Source: Paraburkholderia sp. BL10I2N1
GTDB taxonomy: Bacteria > Pseudomonadota > Gammaproteobacteria > Burkholderiales > Burkholderiaceae
Assembly: GCF_004361815.1 (NCBI RefSeq)
Contig: NZ_SNWA01000001.1
Location: 4,402,001-4,466,000, forward strand
DNA: 64,000 bases
Direction of reading: 5' to 3'
A program made the translations under genes and the position numbers. Positions 46,370 through 54,924 of this stretch are shown one piece after another. Below the pieces are notes generated by a model. It did no database searches. It saw only the letters and a list, made by a program, of their open reading frames with translations, and was not told the origin of the DNA. Positions within the stretch are counted from its first letter, which is position 1, and each line of letters opens with the position of its first letter.

Positions 46370-47695
46370 ATGCCGTTTCGCGATCTCTTGAACAAGGCCG
46401 TCTGGGCCGCTATCTATCTGCTCTTCATCCTCGCACCGCTGTTCGCGCTTCTGGCGGGCAGGCTGCCACCCAGCCGCGACTTCGGCACGGAGTTCTCCGT
46501 GGCGATCGGCTATTCGGGTCTCGCGATGATGGGGCTGCAATTCGGCCTCACGGCGCGCTTCCGGTACGTCACCGAGCCATGGGGCGAAGACGTGATCTAT
46601 CACTTCCATCGGCGGATCTCGCTGCTGGCGGTCGGCCTCGTCGTTACGCATCCGCTCATTCTGTTCGCCATCGGCTCGAACAAGCTCGCGATGCCTGAGT
46701 CCATCCGGGATGTGCCATGGGGCGCCCGCTTCGCCATGCTGTCGATCTGTTCGCTTATCGCGCTCGTGGTGATGGCGTTGTGGCGCACGAAGCTGCGCAT
46801 CCGCTACGAAATCTGGCACCTCACGCATATCGTGCTGGCTGTGGTCGCGGTAGCCGCAGGCATGCTGCACATGGCGGGCTGGGGCTTCTATCTGATCGAT
46901 CCGTGGAAGCGGGCCTTGTGGATCGGCATGACGGTCTTCTGGATCGGGCTTCTGCTTTACGTGCGCATCTTCAAGCCGCTGTTCATGCTGCGTCGCCCCT
47001 ATCGCGTCGCCGGGTTGCGCACGGAACGCGGCGACACGGCAACGCTCGTGATGCGCCCCGACGGTCATCCGGGATTTCGCTTCAAACCAGGCCAGTTCGG
47101 CTGGCTGACGCTGTGGGGCAGCCCCTTCCGGATCACCGGGCACCCGTTCTCGTTCTCGTCGAGCGCCGAGGCCGCGGATGGGCGCGTCGAAATGACGATC
47201 AGGAACCTGGGCGATTTCACGAGCGCCATCCCGAAGGTGGCCGTCGGGCAGCGCGTCTATCTCGACGGGCCGTACGGCGCATTCACGATCGGCCATCCAG
47301 CCGACATGCATGTGCTGATCGCAGGCGGCATCGGCATCACGCCGATGATGAGCATGATCCTGACGCTAGCCGACCGCGGCGACAAACGCCCTTTGATCCT
47401 GCTCTACGGCGGCAAGGACTGGGAATCGCTCACGTTCAGGGAAGAGCTGGAGGCGCAGAAGGCGCGACTCGATCTGACGATCGTCTACGTGCTATCCAAT
47501 CCGCCGGAAGGCTGGACCGGAGAACGTGGGCGCATTACCGCCGATGTGTTCAGGCGACATCTGCCGCCGCGGTACGCCGATCACGAATACTTCATCTGCG
47601 GGCCGAACGTCATGATGGATGCCATCGAGGCGGCACTGGGCCAGATGCAGGTACCGATCTCTAAATACCACTCCGAACGTTACAGTTTCGTCTAG
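46370..47695 (+). CDS. Ferric-reductase-like transmembrane flavoprotein
   Basis: The 441-residue protein has six membrane helices with heme-ligand-type histidines (YHFHRRISLLAVGLVVTHPL; YEIWHLTHIVLAVVAVAAGM, then LHMAGW). A ferredoxin-reductase module follows: FAD site HPFSFSSSAEA, NAD(P) sites IAGGIGITPMMSMI and YFICGPNVMMD. This is the FRE/NOX-like ferric reductase type, passing NAD(P)H electrons through FAD and heme across the membrane. AGGAAGGTGATC precedes the ATG. Its place right after the oxidase genes is unusual. Confidence 0.88.
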   Translation: MPFRDLLNKAVWAAIYLLFILAPLFALLAGRLPPSRDFGTEFSVAIGYSGLAMMGLQFGLTARFRYVTEPWGEDVIYHFHRRISLLAVGLVVTHPLILFAIGSNKLAMPESIRDVPWGARFAMLSICSLIALVVMALWRTKLRIRYEIWHLTHIVLAVVAVAAGMLHMAGWGFYLIDPWKRALWIGMTVFWIGLLLYVRIFKPLFMLRRPYRVAGLRTERGDTATLVMRPDGHPGFRFKPGQFGWLTLWGSPFRITGHPFSFSSSAEAADGRVEMTIRNLGDFTSAIPKVAVGQRVYLDGPYGAFTIGHPADMHVLIAGGIGITPMMSMILTLADRGDKRPLILLYGGKDWESLTFREELEAQKARLDLTIVYVLSNPPEGWTGERGRITADVFRRHLPPRYADHEYFICGPNVMMDAIEAALGQMQVPISKYHSERYSFV

Positions 47696-47705
47696 GAGAC
47701 TTTCG

Positions 47706-47804
47706 ATGCGTCGCCTGCTCGCAGACCGTCTGGCTCTTGCCACCGGCATTGTCGTGGTCCTGTTGTCGCTGCTGTTCGCCATCCTGCGCGTGGCGCGTGG
47801 TTAG
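47706..47804 (+). CDS. 32-residue single-helix membrane peptide
   Basis: AGGAGACTTTCG precedes the ATG of MRRLLADRLALATGIVVVLL, then SLLFAILRVARG. It is a basic N-terminus plus one membrane helix, 10 bases behind the ferric-reductase-like gene and so part of the operon. Tiny single-helix subunits are common in terminal oxidases, but no family is recognised. Confidence 0.6.
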   Translation: MRRLLADRLALATGIVVVLLSLLFAILRVARG

Positions 47805-47843
47805 CGCGACTCATGGGTAGGGACACGGCGGCCGGCCCGCCCG

Positions 47844-48896
47844 TCAGGCTTCAAGGCGGGCTTCGATTCTTGCAATGAGCCGTTCCGTCCAGATACGTAC
47901 CAGCGCGTTTGATGGCGCGAGCGGCACTGAGCACGCGATGAGCTGATATACGCCGTTGCGTTTTACCTTGGAGACTCTTTCCGGATCCAGCCAGTCGTCG
48001 TTATGGACGAGGAGCAGCAGCGTCTCCAGCCCGATGAGAATCGGCCACAAACACGCCAGCCGCAATCGAACCGAGAAACCGGGAATGGCAAGCGTGTACT
48101 CCACCGCCTCACGGTAGTGATCCATGGTCTTCCGGACAAGTTCGAACAGGAGCGGCTGCGCGCGAGCGGAATTGGCCGGCGCCATAAGATCTTGCGGACT
48201 CAGGCCGAAGCGCTCGAGCATGGCAGACGGGAGGTAACAGCGACCGATGCGCAGATCCTTGCCGCAGTCGCGCAGAACATTCGTCATCTGCAGCGCCTTG
48301 CCAAAGCGCACGCCACGGTCCAGCATCGTCGCGGACTCCTCCTTCAGTGTGCCCGGCATGTGCGCATAGGTCATCCTGGTCCAGAATTCCCCCACGCATC
48401 CGGCGACGAGGTAGGTGTACCGATCGAGCTCTTCCCATTCGCGAAGCGCGACAGTCCGCCCCGAACGTTCATCGGGGAAAGTGCGCAGATCGAATTCCAT
48501 GCCCTCGGTCAGGGTCGACACGATTTCGCGTACCGCCCGCCGATCCGTGTCGCTCAATTGGGCCAATACCGCGAGCGCAGGTTCGAGCGACTCGAGCAGG
48601 ATCTTTTCGTCCGAGTGCGTCTGCTGCCCCGCCACTTCCACGGCCATACGCTTCATCAAGGCCTCGTCGCCTCGCGCCCCGTTCACCTGATCGCGAAGCG
48701 ACAGGAGCAACTCCAGGCGCTGTTCCGGCGGGATCAGCGACGTGTCGGCAATCGTGTCCGCGGCGCGTGCCAGAAGATACGCGAGGCCGATCGGATCGCG
48801 CATGCCGACAGGCAGTATGCGCAGCGTCAGATAGAAAGAGCGTGAAACACCTTTCAGTAGCGGGCCGAGAAGGAAGGCCCGGGCGGGATTAGGCAT
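47844..48896 (-). CDS. Squalene/phytoene synthase family enzyme
   Basis: The 350-residue protein starts MPNPARAFLLGPLLKGVSRS. It has the first Asp-rich motif AYLLARAADTIADTSLIP, the substrate motif DRYTYLVAGCVGEFW and the second Asp-rich motif QMTNVLRDCGKDLRIGRCYL. It joins two prenyl diphosphates head to head, most likely farnesyl diphosphate to squalene or presqualene diphosphate for hopanoids. No other hopanoid genes (hpn, shc) are next to it. Longer in-frame starts add 47 unlikely residues. Confidence 0.9.
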   Translation of the reverse strand: MPNPARAFLLGPLLKGVSRSFYLTLRILPVGMRDPIGLAYLLARAADTIADTSLIPPEQRLELLLSLRDQVNGARGDEALMKRMAVEVAGQQTHSDEKILLESLEPALAVLAQLSDTDRRAVREIVSTLTEGMEFDLRTFPDERSGRTVALREWEELDRYTYLVAGCVGEFWTRMTYAHMPGTLKEESATMLDRGVRFGKALQMTNVLRDCGKDLRIGRCYLPSAMLERFGLSPQDLMAPANSARAQPLLFELVRKTMDHYREAVEYTLAIPGFSVRLRLACLWPILIGLETLLLLVHNDDWLDPERVSKVKRNGVYQLIACSVPLAPSNALVRIWTERLIARIEARLEA

Positions 48897-49171
48897 GGAT
48901 GGAATCAGGTCGGTATTGGGCAAGTGTGGCGCAGCCGGATTGTATCTGGCAAATGGCTTGCGCCCGCTTTGGCCTGGCCTCCACGTCAGAATTCGCGAGC
49001 GGATTTCCTGTTCCGCATACCTTGCCGGACTGAGCATTCGACCTGTGTGCGGCCAATCATCGAATGGTCCGAAGACAACCGGTTCGTGCCCCTATCCGAG
49101 GCTTTGGCAGATTCCTGATACGCGCAAAGCAGCACTTCTTGCCGCGATATGCGCCGAAGTTGAATGATCGA

Positions 49172-49438
49172 TCAAGGACCGAATGCGCCGGCGGCCAGGT
49201 CCTGCTCGAATTCGACCGTCCAGGCAGTGCCCTGGCCGGCATCGTAGATCTTGACTGTGTTGTTGACCAACCGGGTTACTGTAACTTGCCGGTGGATGGC
49301 CCCGACAGTTCCGCGAGGAGGATACTGATCTTCGTCGATGATAGTGAATTCGCCAATGTCGAATCCCTCTGCTGCCGCAGCCGCCGTCAGATCATCTTGT
49401 TCGTCCTGCGCAAACTCATGAAACAGGTGCGTTGCCAT
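49172..49438 (-). CDS. Hypothetical protein, 88 residues
   Basis: The start MATHLFHEFAQDEQDDLTAA is preceded by GGGAGACGGTC. The protein is acidic, with GFDIGEFTIIDEDQYPPRGT and RLVNNTVKIYDAGQGTAWTV suggesting a small beta-rich fold. There is no signal or membrane helix, and no named family. It diverges from the DUF1643 gene with 31 bases between the starts. Confidence 0.65.
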   Translation of the reverse strand: MATHLFHEFAQDEQDDLTAAAAAEGFDIGEFTIIDEDQYPPRGTVGAIHRQVTVTRLVNNTVKIYDAGQGTAWTVEFEQDLAAGAFGP

Positions 49439-49469
49439 GACCGTCTCCCATGATGAGAGGAATCCTAGC

Positions 49470-49970
49470 ATGTGCGCCATCATCAGCGAATGCGGCTGCT
49501 ACCGCTATTTCCTGACCCGCCCCGCCGACTCGATGACGCCCATGAAATCGACCGTGCTTTTCGTGATGCTCAACCCGGGCACGGCGGATGCGAAACTCGA
49601 CGATGCGACCATTCGGCGCTGCCGCGGCTTCGCGAGCCGGTGGGATTGCAACGGCATTGCGGTGGCGAATCTTTACGCCCTTCGCTCAAGCGACCCGGCC
49701 CGCCTGTGGTTGCATCCCGATCCAGTCGGCCCGGACAACGACATGTACCTTCGGCGGCTTGCGCGCGAGTATGGCGACGTGGTGTGCGCCTGGGGATCGA
49801 ACGCGCGACCGGACCGCGTGACGACTGTCGCGAAGATCCTGGCTGGCGCCGGCGCGCGCCTGTGGTGTCTCGGCACGACTAAGGACGGATCGCCTCGCCA
49901 CCCGCTCTACATGCGCGGCGATCAACCGCTGATTGAATGGACCCCGAAAGAATCCCCGATCCCAGTTTGA
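49470..49970 (+). CDS. DUF1643-family protein
   Basis: The 166-residue protein begins MCAIISECGCYRYFLTRPAD. It shows the DUF1643 pattern: VLFVMLNPGTADAKLDDATI, RRCRGFASRWDCNGIAVANL, YALRSSDPARLW and then VVCAWGSNARPDRV. The family is common near mobile regions and has no proven function. GAGAGGAATCC lies before the ATG. A start 18 codons into the unannotated upstream part was rejected as it lacks a ribosome site. Confidence 0.85.
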   Translation: MCAIISECGCYRYFLTRPADSMTPMKSTVLFVMLNPGTADAKLDDATIRRCRGFASRWDCNGIAVANLYALRSSDPARLWLHPDPVGPDNDMYLRRLAREYGDVVCAWGSNARPDRVTTVAKILAGAGARLWCLGTTKDGSPRHPLYMRGDQPLIEWTPKESPIPV

Positions 49971-49981
49971 GGGGGCGTGCC

Positions 49982-50238
49982 ATGCTCAGACTGATCGAAT
50001 CACCACACTATCGGCTTGCGTTGCATATCCGGCTGGATATTGCGCTCCCGCCTGTGCATACAGCGCTGATTATGTGCCCGCATACGGGTACGGCAGCGTT
50101 GACATTTGGGGTGGCGGGGGCCGCGACTGCCATGGGGGTTATCACCGTGACTGCGGCTACGGCCCCAGGTATGGCCATGGAGGCGGCTACCGGGAAGGTG
50201 GCAGGGGAGATAGGGGACACGCTGGCCACGGGCATTAG
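49982..50238 (+). pseudogene. Gly/His-rich small exported protein, probably frameshifted
   Basis: An ATG at 49982 has a good ribosome site (GAGGGGGCG) but its frame soon loses sense. The neighbouring frame reads ITTLSACVAYPAGYCAPACA, then YGYGSVDIWGGGGRDCHGG, YHRDCGYGPRYGHGGG and GHAGHGH, which looks like a signal peptide followed by a Gly/His-rich exported protein. A one-base lesion around codon 5-7 would unite start and body. A terminator follows. If the sequence is right it is non-functional; an alternative start at 49933 inside the previous gene is also open. Confidence 0.4.
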
Positions 50239-50276
50239 CCGGCCACGTTCGCGGCCGGCCGCAGCTGGATCAAAAC

Positions 50277-50299
50277 AAGCCCCGCGCTGGCGGGGCTTT
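50277..50299 (+). terminator. Intrinsic terminator
   Basis: AAGCCCCGC and GCGGGGCTT form a 9-base stem around GCTG, followed by TTTG. It ends the plus-strand DUF1643/Gly-rich unit and lies 20 bases from the end of the convergent small gene. Confidence 0.7.
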
Positions 50300-50318
50300 G
50301 CATAGCTGGGACGTCGCG

Positions 50319-50480
50319 TCAGTGCTTATGATGATGCATCCAGCCCATATGATGCGTATCAAGCCACTGAGCCATTCCCTCACCCTTCTGCTCGCGCAGA
50401 TATCGGCGCGCCAACGCGAATGCGAGGACGGCCAACAGGATCGCCAGGCCCACTACAAAGCTAAGCATTGACTCAGTCAT
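50319..50480 (-). CDS. 53-residue membrane protein with His-rich tail (copy 1)
   Basis: AAGGAGGCTGCC precedes MTESMLSFVVGLAILLAVLA. One membrane helix is followed by a basic stretch (ALARRYLREQKGEG) and a tail WLDTHHMGWMHHHKH. It has the same length and tail design as the gene 97 bases upstream, so the two are paralogues. The His-rich cytoplasmic tail suggests metal binding. No family name is known to me. Confidence 0.7.
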   Translation of the reverse strand: MTESMLSFVVGLAILLAVLAFALARRYLREQKGEGMAQWLDTHHMGWMHHHKH

Positions 50481-50577
50481 GGCAGCCTCCTTGCTCGACA
50501 GCGACCATGGTTACATTGTAGGTGATGCGCTTTCTGACAGCCTCCCGATCTCCCCCTAATTTCCGGAACCTCACGCT

Positions 50578-50739
50578 TCAATGCTTGTGGTGCATCAAGT
50601 CCACGTAATGGGTATCAAGCCAGCGCGCTGATCGTCCTCGGGCGTCATGCCTGCTGTAATGGGCTACGACCCATAGCGCGCCCCCCACCACGACCATTGC
50701 GATCGGTCCCATCAAATACGCCAGCGTAGACTCAGCCAT
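50578..50739 (-). CDS. 53-residue membrane protein with His-rich tail (copy 2)
   Basis: GGAGGCTGCT precedes MAESTLAYLMGPIAMVVVGG. A single helix is followed by HYSRHDARGRSARWLDTHYV and DLMHHKH. It matches copy 1 in length (53 residues), in the GGAGGCTGC ribosome site and in the W-L-D-T-H-x4-M-H-H-K-H ending, while the helices differ. The pair is probably an ancient tandem duplication. A start nine codons upstream is open but lacks a ribosome site. Confidence 0.7.
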   Translation of the reverse strand: MAESTLAYLMGPIAMVVVGGALWVVAHYSRHDARGRSARWLDTHYVDLMHHKH

Positions 50740-50865
50740 AGCAGCCTCCACGGCAAGGTTCGCCATTCGTACATTCTAGGCGACAAGCCGCCATCTCCTT
50801 GCGCAAAAAAACCGCTGAACTCGCGACCAGCGAGAACCATAGGCGTTACGCTCTTCGCAAACAAG

Positions 50866-51480
50866 TCATTCATAGCGTGCAAGAAACATATCGGCTGCGG
50901 ACTCCGCTACTTGCCTTTGGTCATCCGCGCTGAGGGGTGGCTGACCCATCGTCACCTGCGGCCAGAACGCGAACGCTTTTACAAGGCCCAGCAACTGCTG
51001 CGAGGCGAATATCGGGTCCGACGTCTTGAGGCGGCCATCGGCGGCGGCTGCACGAATCCACACCGTCAAGTCTTCTTCACGCTCACCCATGCGGGCCACC
51101 ATGTCGCGCGCGCGCTCCGGCGAATGAATGCCTGCCGCGATCGCAACGCGCGCGAGGGACAGGAACGCCTCGTCGTTTAACAGGCTCAGCTTTTTCAACA
51201 GAAGCCGGAGCAACTGTGCGCGCAACGGACGTCGGGCGGAATAAGCAGGCGCTTCCTCCGTGTGACTCGAATCCCACAACTGCCGCAGGATTGCTGCGAA
51301 CAGCGCTTCCTTGCCTGGAAAATGATTGTAGACCGTACGCTTCGAGACGCCCGCGCGCGCTGCGATGCGGTCCATGCTGGTCGCATCGAAGCCACCCGCG
51401 AGAAATTCTTCAATAGCCGCCCCGATCACGGCCGCACGCTTGCGGTCGGTCAGGCGTAAGGGGTTATCACTGGTAATCAT
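50866..51480 (-). CDS. TetR-family regulator
   Basis: The 204-residue protein has an N-terminal TetR helix-turn-helix: RKRAAVIGAAIEEFLAGGFD, then TSMDRIAARAGVSKRTVYNH, then FPGKEALFAAIL. A helical ligand domain of AefR type follows (KLSLLNDEAFLSLARVAIAA; ADGRLKTSDPIFASQQLLGL). It is divergent from a metallo-beta-lactamase-fold gene, and a palindrome between them is a good operator candidate. It probably represses both its own gene and that enzyme until a ligand binds. Confidence 0.92.
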   Translation of the reverse strand: MITSDNPLRLTDRKRAAVIGAAIEEFLAGGFDATSMDRIAARAGVSKRTVYNHFPGKEALFAAILRQLWDSSHTEEAPAYSARRPLRAQLLRLLLKKLSLLNDEAFLSLARVAIAAGIHSPERARDMVARMGEREEDLTVWIRAAAADGRLKTSDPIFASQQLLGLVKAFAFWPQVTMGQPPLSADDQRQVAESAADMFLARYE

Positions 51481-51498
51481 CGCCGAATCTTACACCCG

Positions 51499-51527
51499 GT
51501 AGTTTACTTTTCCCGAAAACAAACTAC
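51499..51527. promoter_or_regulatory. TetR operator candidate
   Basis: GTAGTTT and AAACTAC are perfect inverted arms 15 bases apart, in the 83-base gap between the divergent regulator and hydrolase genes. A further AGTCTAC half-site lies at 51535-51541. Position and symmetry fit a TetR dimer site. Confidence 0.6.
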
Positions 51528-51563
51528 ACTCAACAGTCTACTTTCCGCATCGAGACGCCTTAC

Positions 51564-52691
51564 ATGACATCGTTCACCGGTTTTATTCGCCGTGCCTTGG
51601 GCCTGACAGCAGCGCGACGCGGGCGTGAATTGTTCGACACGTCGGCTCAGCATGATGGCGAGCGCTTTCGTAACGTCAAACCGCGTCCCGTCGAAGGAAT
51701 CGGCAAGACCTTGAGCATCGCGTGGAACCTGTTGTTCAACAAACCGGACGGCACGGCGCCGGCGAGCACCCTGCCCGTCGATTCGCTGTCGCGTGAACAA
51801 CTCCACGCCGCGCCTGACCGGAGCCTGTATCGCCTGGGGCATTCGACCATGCTGCTCAAGTTGCGCGGGCAGTTCTGGCTGACCGACCCGGTCTTCGCTG
51901 AACGTGCATCGCCGTTCCGGCGGTTCGGTCCAAAACGCTTTCATGCACCGCCCATTGCGGTAGAAGACTTGCCGCCGCTTCGTGGCGTAATTCTGTCGCA
52001 CGACCACTACGACCACCTCGACCGCGAGACAGTGCTGGCACTCGCTGCTACGACGGGCGTGTTTCTGACGCCGCTGGGTGTCGGCGACCGCCTGATCGAA
52101 TGGGGTATCGATGCATCGAAGGTACGCGAGTTCGACTGGTGGCAGGATGCAGAGATCGACGGTCTGTCGTTCACGGCGACACCTGCCCAGCATTTCTCCG
52201 GCCGCAGTCTGTTCGACGGCAACAGCACCTTGTGGGCCTCGTGGGTCATCGTCGATGACGGTCTGCGCGTGTTCTTCAGCGGCGACACGGGCTACTTCGA
52301 CGGATTCAGGACCATCGGCGAGCGGCTTGGTCCATTCGACGTGACGCTGCTCGAAACGGGCGCATATGACGCTCTATGGCCGTACGTACACATGCAGCCC
52401 GACGAAACCATACAGGCACATGTCGATCTGCGCGGCCGCTGGCTGGTGCCGGTTCACAACGGCACGTTCGATCTGGCGATGCATCGCTGGCAAGAACCGT
52501 ACGAGCGCGCGATCGGGCTCGCCGCCGCGCGCGGCATTCCGATCGCGATGCCGCGCATGGGGGAGCGGCTGAATCTCACCGCGCCGCACCGCGGTGAGAA
52601 ATGGTGGCGCGAGGTTGAGGAGAATGTGCAAGAGCCAATGACACTGCGGCGCTGGTTCTCCTGCCGCCATACTCCCCAGGCCAATTCGTAA
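51564..52691 (+). CDS. Metallo-beta-lactamase-fold hydrolase
   Basis: The 375-residue protein begins MTSFTGFIRRALGLTAARRG and has the UlaG/NAPE-PLD-like arrangement. It shows GHSTMLLKLRGQFWLTDPVF, the metal motif LSHDHYDHLDRE (HxHxDH type), HFSGRSLFDGN, FFSGDTGYFDGF (metal Asp) and LVPVHNGTFDLAMHR (last His). It should be a zinc hydrolase of amide or phosphodiester bonds, with unknown substrate. It is divergent from the TetR gene and likely controlled by it. Confidence 0.9.
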   Translation: MTSFTGFIRRALGLTAARRGRELFDTSAQHDGERFRNVKPRPVEGIGKTLSIAWNLLFNKPDGTAPASTLPVDSLSREQLHAAPDRSLYRLGHSTMLLKLRGQFWLTDPVFAERASPFRRFGPKRFHAPPIAVEDLPPLRGVILSHDHYDHLDRETVLALAATTGVFLTPLGVGDRLIEWGIDASKVREFDWWQDAEIDGLSFTATPAQHFSGRSLFDGNSTLWASWVIVDDGLRVFFSGDTGYFDGFRTIGERLGPFDVTLLETGAYDALWPYVHMQPDETIQAHVDLRGRWLVPVHNGTFDLAMHRWQEPYERAIGLAAARGIPIAMPRMGERLNLTAPHRGEKWWREVEENVQEPMTLRRWFSCRHTPQANS

Positions 52692-52809
52692 GGCCTACTA
52701 TTGATACTCATGGGCAGAGAGACCCAGAGCGCGTTGCCGCACATCGGTTTCTCGCCCAATGCGTTCATCGCCGAAGCGGCGCTGCAAAGGCGGACAGGCG
52801 TGCCTCGCC

Positions 52810-53226
52810 TCAGCGCGCAACGACGAACGATGTGTGCATGCCCATCTCATAGTGCCCCGGCCGGTTGCAAATCAGCACATAGCGTCCTGGCGCAAGCTTC
52901 AATGACAGCCGCCTGGTCGAACCCTGCGCCAGGTCCTCCACCTCGCCCATTTTCTTGAACCGGCTTTCCGCAACCTGGCCTTTGTGGACGGGCAGATGCG
53001 CGTCGTCCATGTCTGTCCTCAGCACCACGAACTCATGTTCGGCATTGCCGTTCGCTGCGTTGTTGACCTCGAACGTAATGCGCCCGGCATTCGCTGTGCC
53101 GGGATCGAGTTGAATCGTGTTGTCCGTGAGCTTGACATGGATCGTCTCGTCCGCATGACCGCTCAGCGGCGCAACGCCGAGCACAACCGCCGCCAGCACG
53201 AACGCAGTAAGGTTTCTGTCGATCAT
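52810..53226 (-). CDS. Exported cupredoxin-like copper protein
   Basis: The 138-residue protein has a signal peptide (MIDRNLTAFVLAAVVLGVAP, cleavage near SGHA) and a cupredoxin fold. Copper ligands are His in GNAEHEFVVLR and the C-terminal set RYVLICNRPGHYEMGMHTSF (Cys, His, Met). GAGGAGAAACATC precedes the ATG. It would carry electrons or copper in the periplasm. The in-frame upstream extension of 74 codons is not signal-like and was rejected. Confidence 0.85.
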   Translation of the reverse strand: MIDRNLTAFVLAAVVLGVAPLSGHADETIHVKLTDNTIQLDPGTANAGRITFEVNNAANGNAEHEFVVLRTDMDDAHLPVHKGQVAESRFKKMGEVEDLAQGSTRRLSLKLAPGRYVLICNRPGHYEMGMHTSFVVAR

Positions 53227-53683
53227 GATGTTTCTCCTCGAAACGGCCACGTTGCCGCAAGACGCGTCGACCCACAGTGCCGGATTCGCCGGCACCGAAG
53301 GCTCGTGGATCAACTGTTCTCTCGATGACCATCGCGCGTCAGCAAGCACGTTCGCCAATATGCATGGATAGGAACCCTTATCATTGTCGCTACCGCTGAA
53401 TACCACCTTTCGCGGCGCACACAGCTTCGCCTTCACGCAACGGCGCAAGCAGTTTGCACGCGCGTGAATTCATCGCGGATGAAGGACCGGTGCTCGCCAG
53501 TGCAGGCGAACCTCGCTGGTAGAACGTGAGTGGGCTTCGAAATATTCCGTCCGATGTCGCGCCATACGCCCATTAGGCAAGCGAAATTTTTCGAAGTGCA
53601 GCGGGAATAGTTGAGGGACAGCAGTCGTTTAGCCTGCTCGTGCGCCAACTCGCGGAGCACCAGTCAGACTAAGGAGGATAGTC
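53227..53683. other. Gap between cupredoxin and propeller genes
   Basis: A minus-strand frame at 53433-53660 is open but has no ribosome site and no recognisable protein pattern, so I do not call it. The region should hold both divergent promoters; a purine-rich AAGGAGG sits before the plus-strand gene. Confidence 0.35.
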
Positions 53684-54874
53684 ATGTCGCAGGTCTCTTG
53701 GGGTCTCAAAGCGGTGGCCGTGATCGTCCTCGCCGCCGGTTTCACAATCGGGCATGCGGCGGACGATGATGCTTACGTTGTCACGCCATTGGTGTCCAAC
53801 CTGGCAGGCGCTGCCCCGAAGGTCGACGGGGTACTACAGAACGCCTGGGGTATTGCCTTTAGTCCAGCAGGAAGTCCTTTCTGGGTCAACGAAAATGCCA
53901 CAGGCTGCTCCACGCTGTATGACGGCGAGGGGGCAAAGGTGGCGCTGCAGGTCTCCATCCCGCTGCCTGGCAATGTCATACCGGCCGGTACCTGTCATCC
54001 CGTCTTTGCCAACAACCCACCGAATCCCACGCCTGCGGCGCCGACCGGAATCGTATGGAATCCCTCACCGGCGTTTCTCGTGCCAGGTACCAGGATCCCT
54101 GCCATATTCATCTTTGCGACCGAGGACGGCACGATTTCCGCCTGGGCCGGCGGGTTGAATCCGGCGAACAACGCCGTGATCGCGGTCGATAACTCGTCGT
54201 CTCCGTCCGCCGCCAGCGGGGCCGTCTACAAGGGGCTCGTCTTCGGCGTAAACGAGAAAGGGGGACTCCTGTTTGCCACGAACTTTCGCTCGGGTCGCAT
54301 CGATGTATTCGGGCCAGGCAGCGGTACGAACGGCTTGTACACGCCCGCTACGACGGACGGCGGCTTCACTGACCCTGACATCCCAGCCGGCTACGCGCCG
54401 TTTGGTATCGCGAACATCGATGGCGACCTTTTCGTCACCTATGCCCAGCAGAACGGTCAGAAGCACGACGATGTTGCAGGCAAGGGTCATGGATTCGTCG
54501 ATGTATTCGATACCGACGGCCGCCTGCTGCGCCGCTTCGCCAGCCGAGGGGCGCTCGACTCGCCGTGGGGAATCGCGCGCGCATCGTTTGCATTCGGCCG
54601 CTTCAGCGGCAAGATCCTGATTGGCAACTTCGGCGACGGCCGAATCAATGTCTTCAACAATGACGGCACGTTCGTCGATCAGCTGGAGAATCCGTACGGC
54701 AATCCACTGGCTATCGACGGGCTGTGGACTCTGACACTCGGTGGCGGCCGCAACTCGAGCCCGGACACGCTGTACTTCTCGGCAGGTCCTAACAAAGAGA
54801 CCAATGGACTATTCGGTACCATCGCTCCAGTGAGTGTCTCCAAGGCGCGAGCGTCTGCTCAGCAAGGGCAATAG
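53684..54874 (+). CDS. TIGR03118-family exported beta-propeller protein
   Basis: The 396-residue protein has a signal peptide (cleavage after IGHA) and a repeated beta-propeller pattern. It matches the TIGR03118 family: LVSNLAGAAPKVDGVLQNAW, GIAFSPAGSPFWVNENATG, PTGIVWNPSPAFLVPG, IFATEDGTISAWAGGLNP, YAPFGIANIDGDLFVTYAQQ, then FGDGRINVFNNDGTFVDQL. The function is unknown; it is periplasmic or secreted. A strong AAGGAGGATAGTC precedes the start. A long hairpin follows the stop. Confidence 0.9.
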   Translation: MSQVSWGLKAVAVIVLAAGFTIGHAADDDAYVVTPLVSNLAGAAPKVDGVLQNAWGIAFSPAGSPFWVNENATGCSTLYDGEGAKVALQVSIPLPGNVIPAGTCHPVFANNPPNPTPAAPTGIVWNPSPAFLVPGTRIPAIFIFATEDGTISAWAGGLNPANNAVIAVDNSSSPSAASGAVYKGLVFGVNEKGGLLFATNFRSGRIDVFGPGSGTNGLYTPATTDGGFTDPDIPAGYAPFGIANIDGDLFVTYAQQNGQKHDDVAGKGHGFVDVFDTDGRLLRRFASRGALDSPWGIARASFAFGRFSGKILIGNFGDGRINVFNNDGTFVDQLENPYGNPLAIDGLWTLTLGGGRNSSPDTLYFSAGPNKETNGLFGTIAPVSVSKARASAQQGQ

Positions 54875-54892
54875 CCGGCAGTCGTGCGTGGG

Positions 54893-54924
54893 TTCCTGGC
54901 GGTGATCCTCGTCACCGCCAGGAA
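54893..54924. terminator. Long hairpin after propeller gene
   Basis: TTCCTGGCGGTGA and TCACCGCCAGGAA form a perfect 13-base stem around TCCTCG, 19 bases after the stop codon. A T-run is lacking, but the stem is strong. Confidence 0.7.

Noticed and set aside
53433..53660. A 75-codon minus-strand frame
   Set aside because: It has no ribosome site and no recognisable composition.
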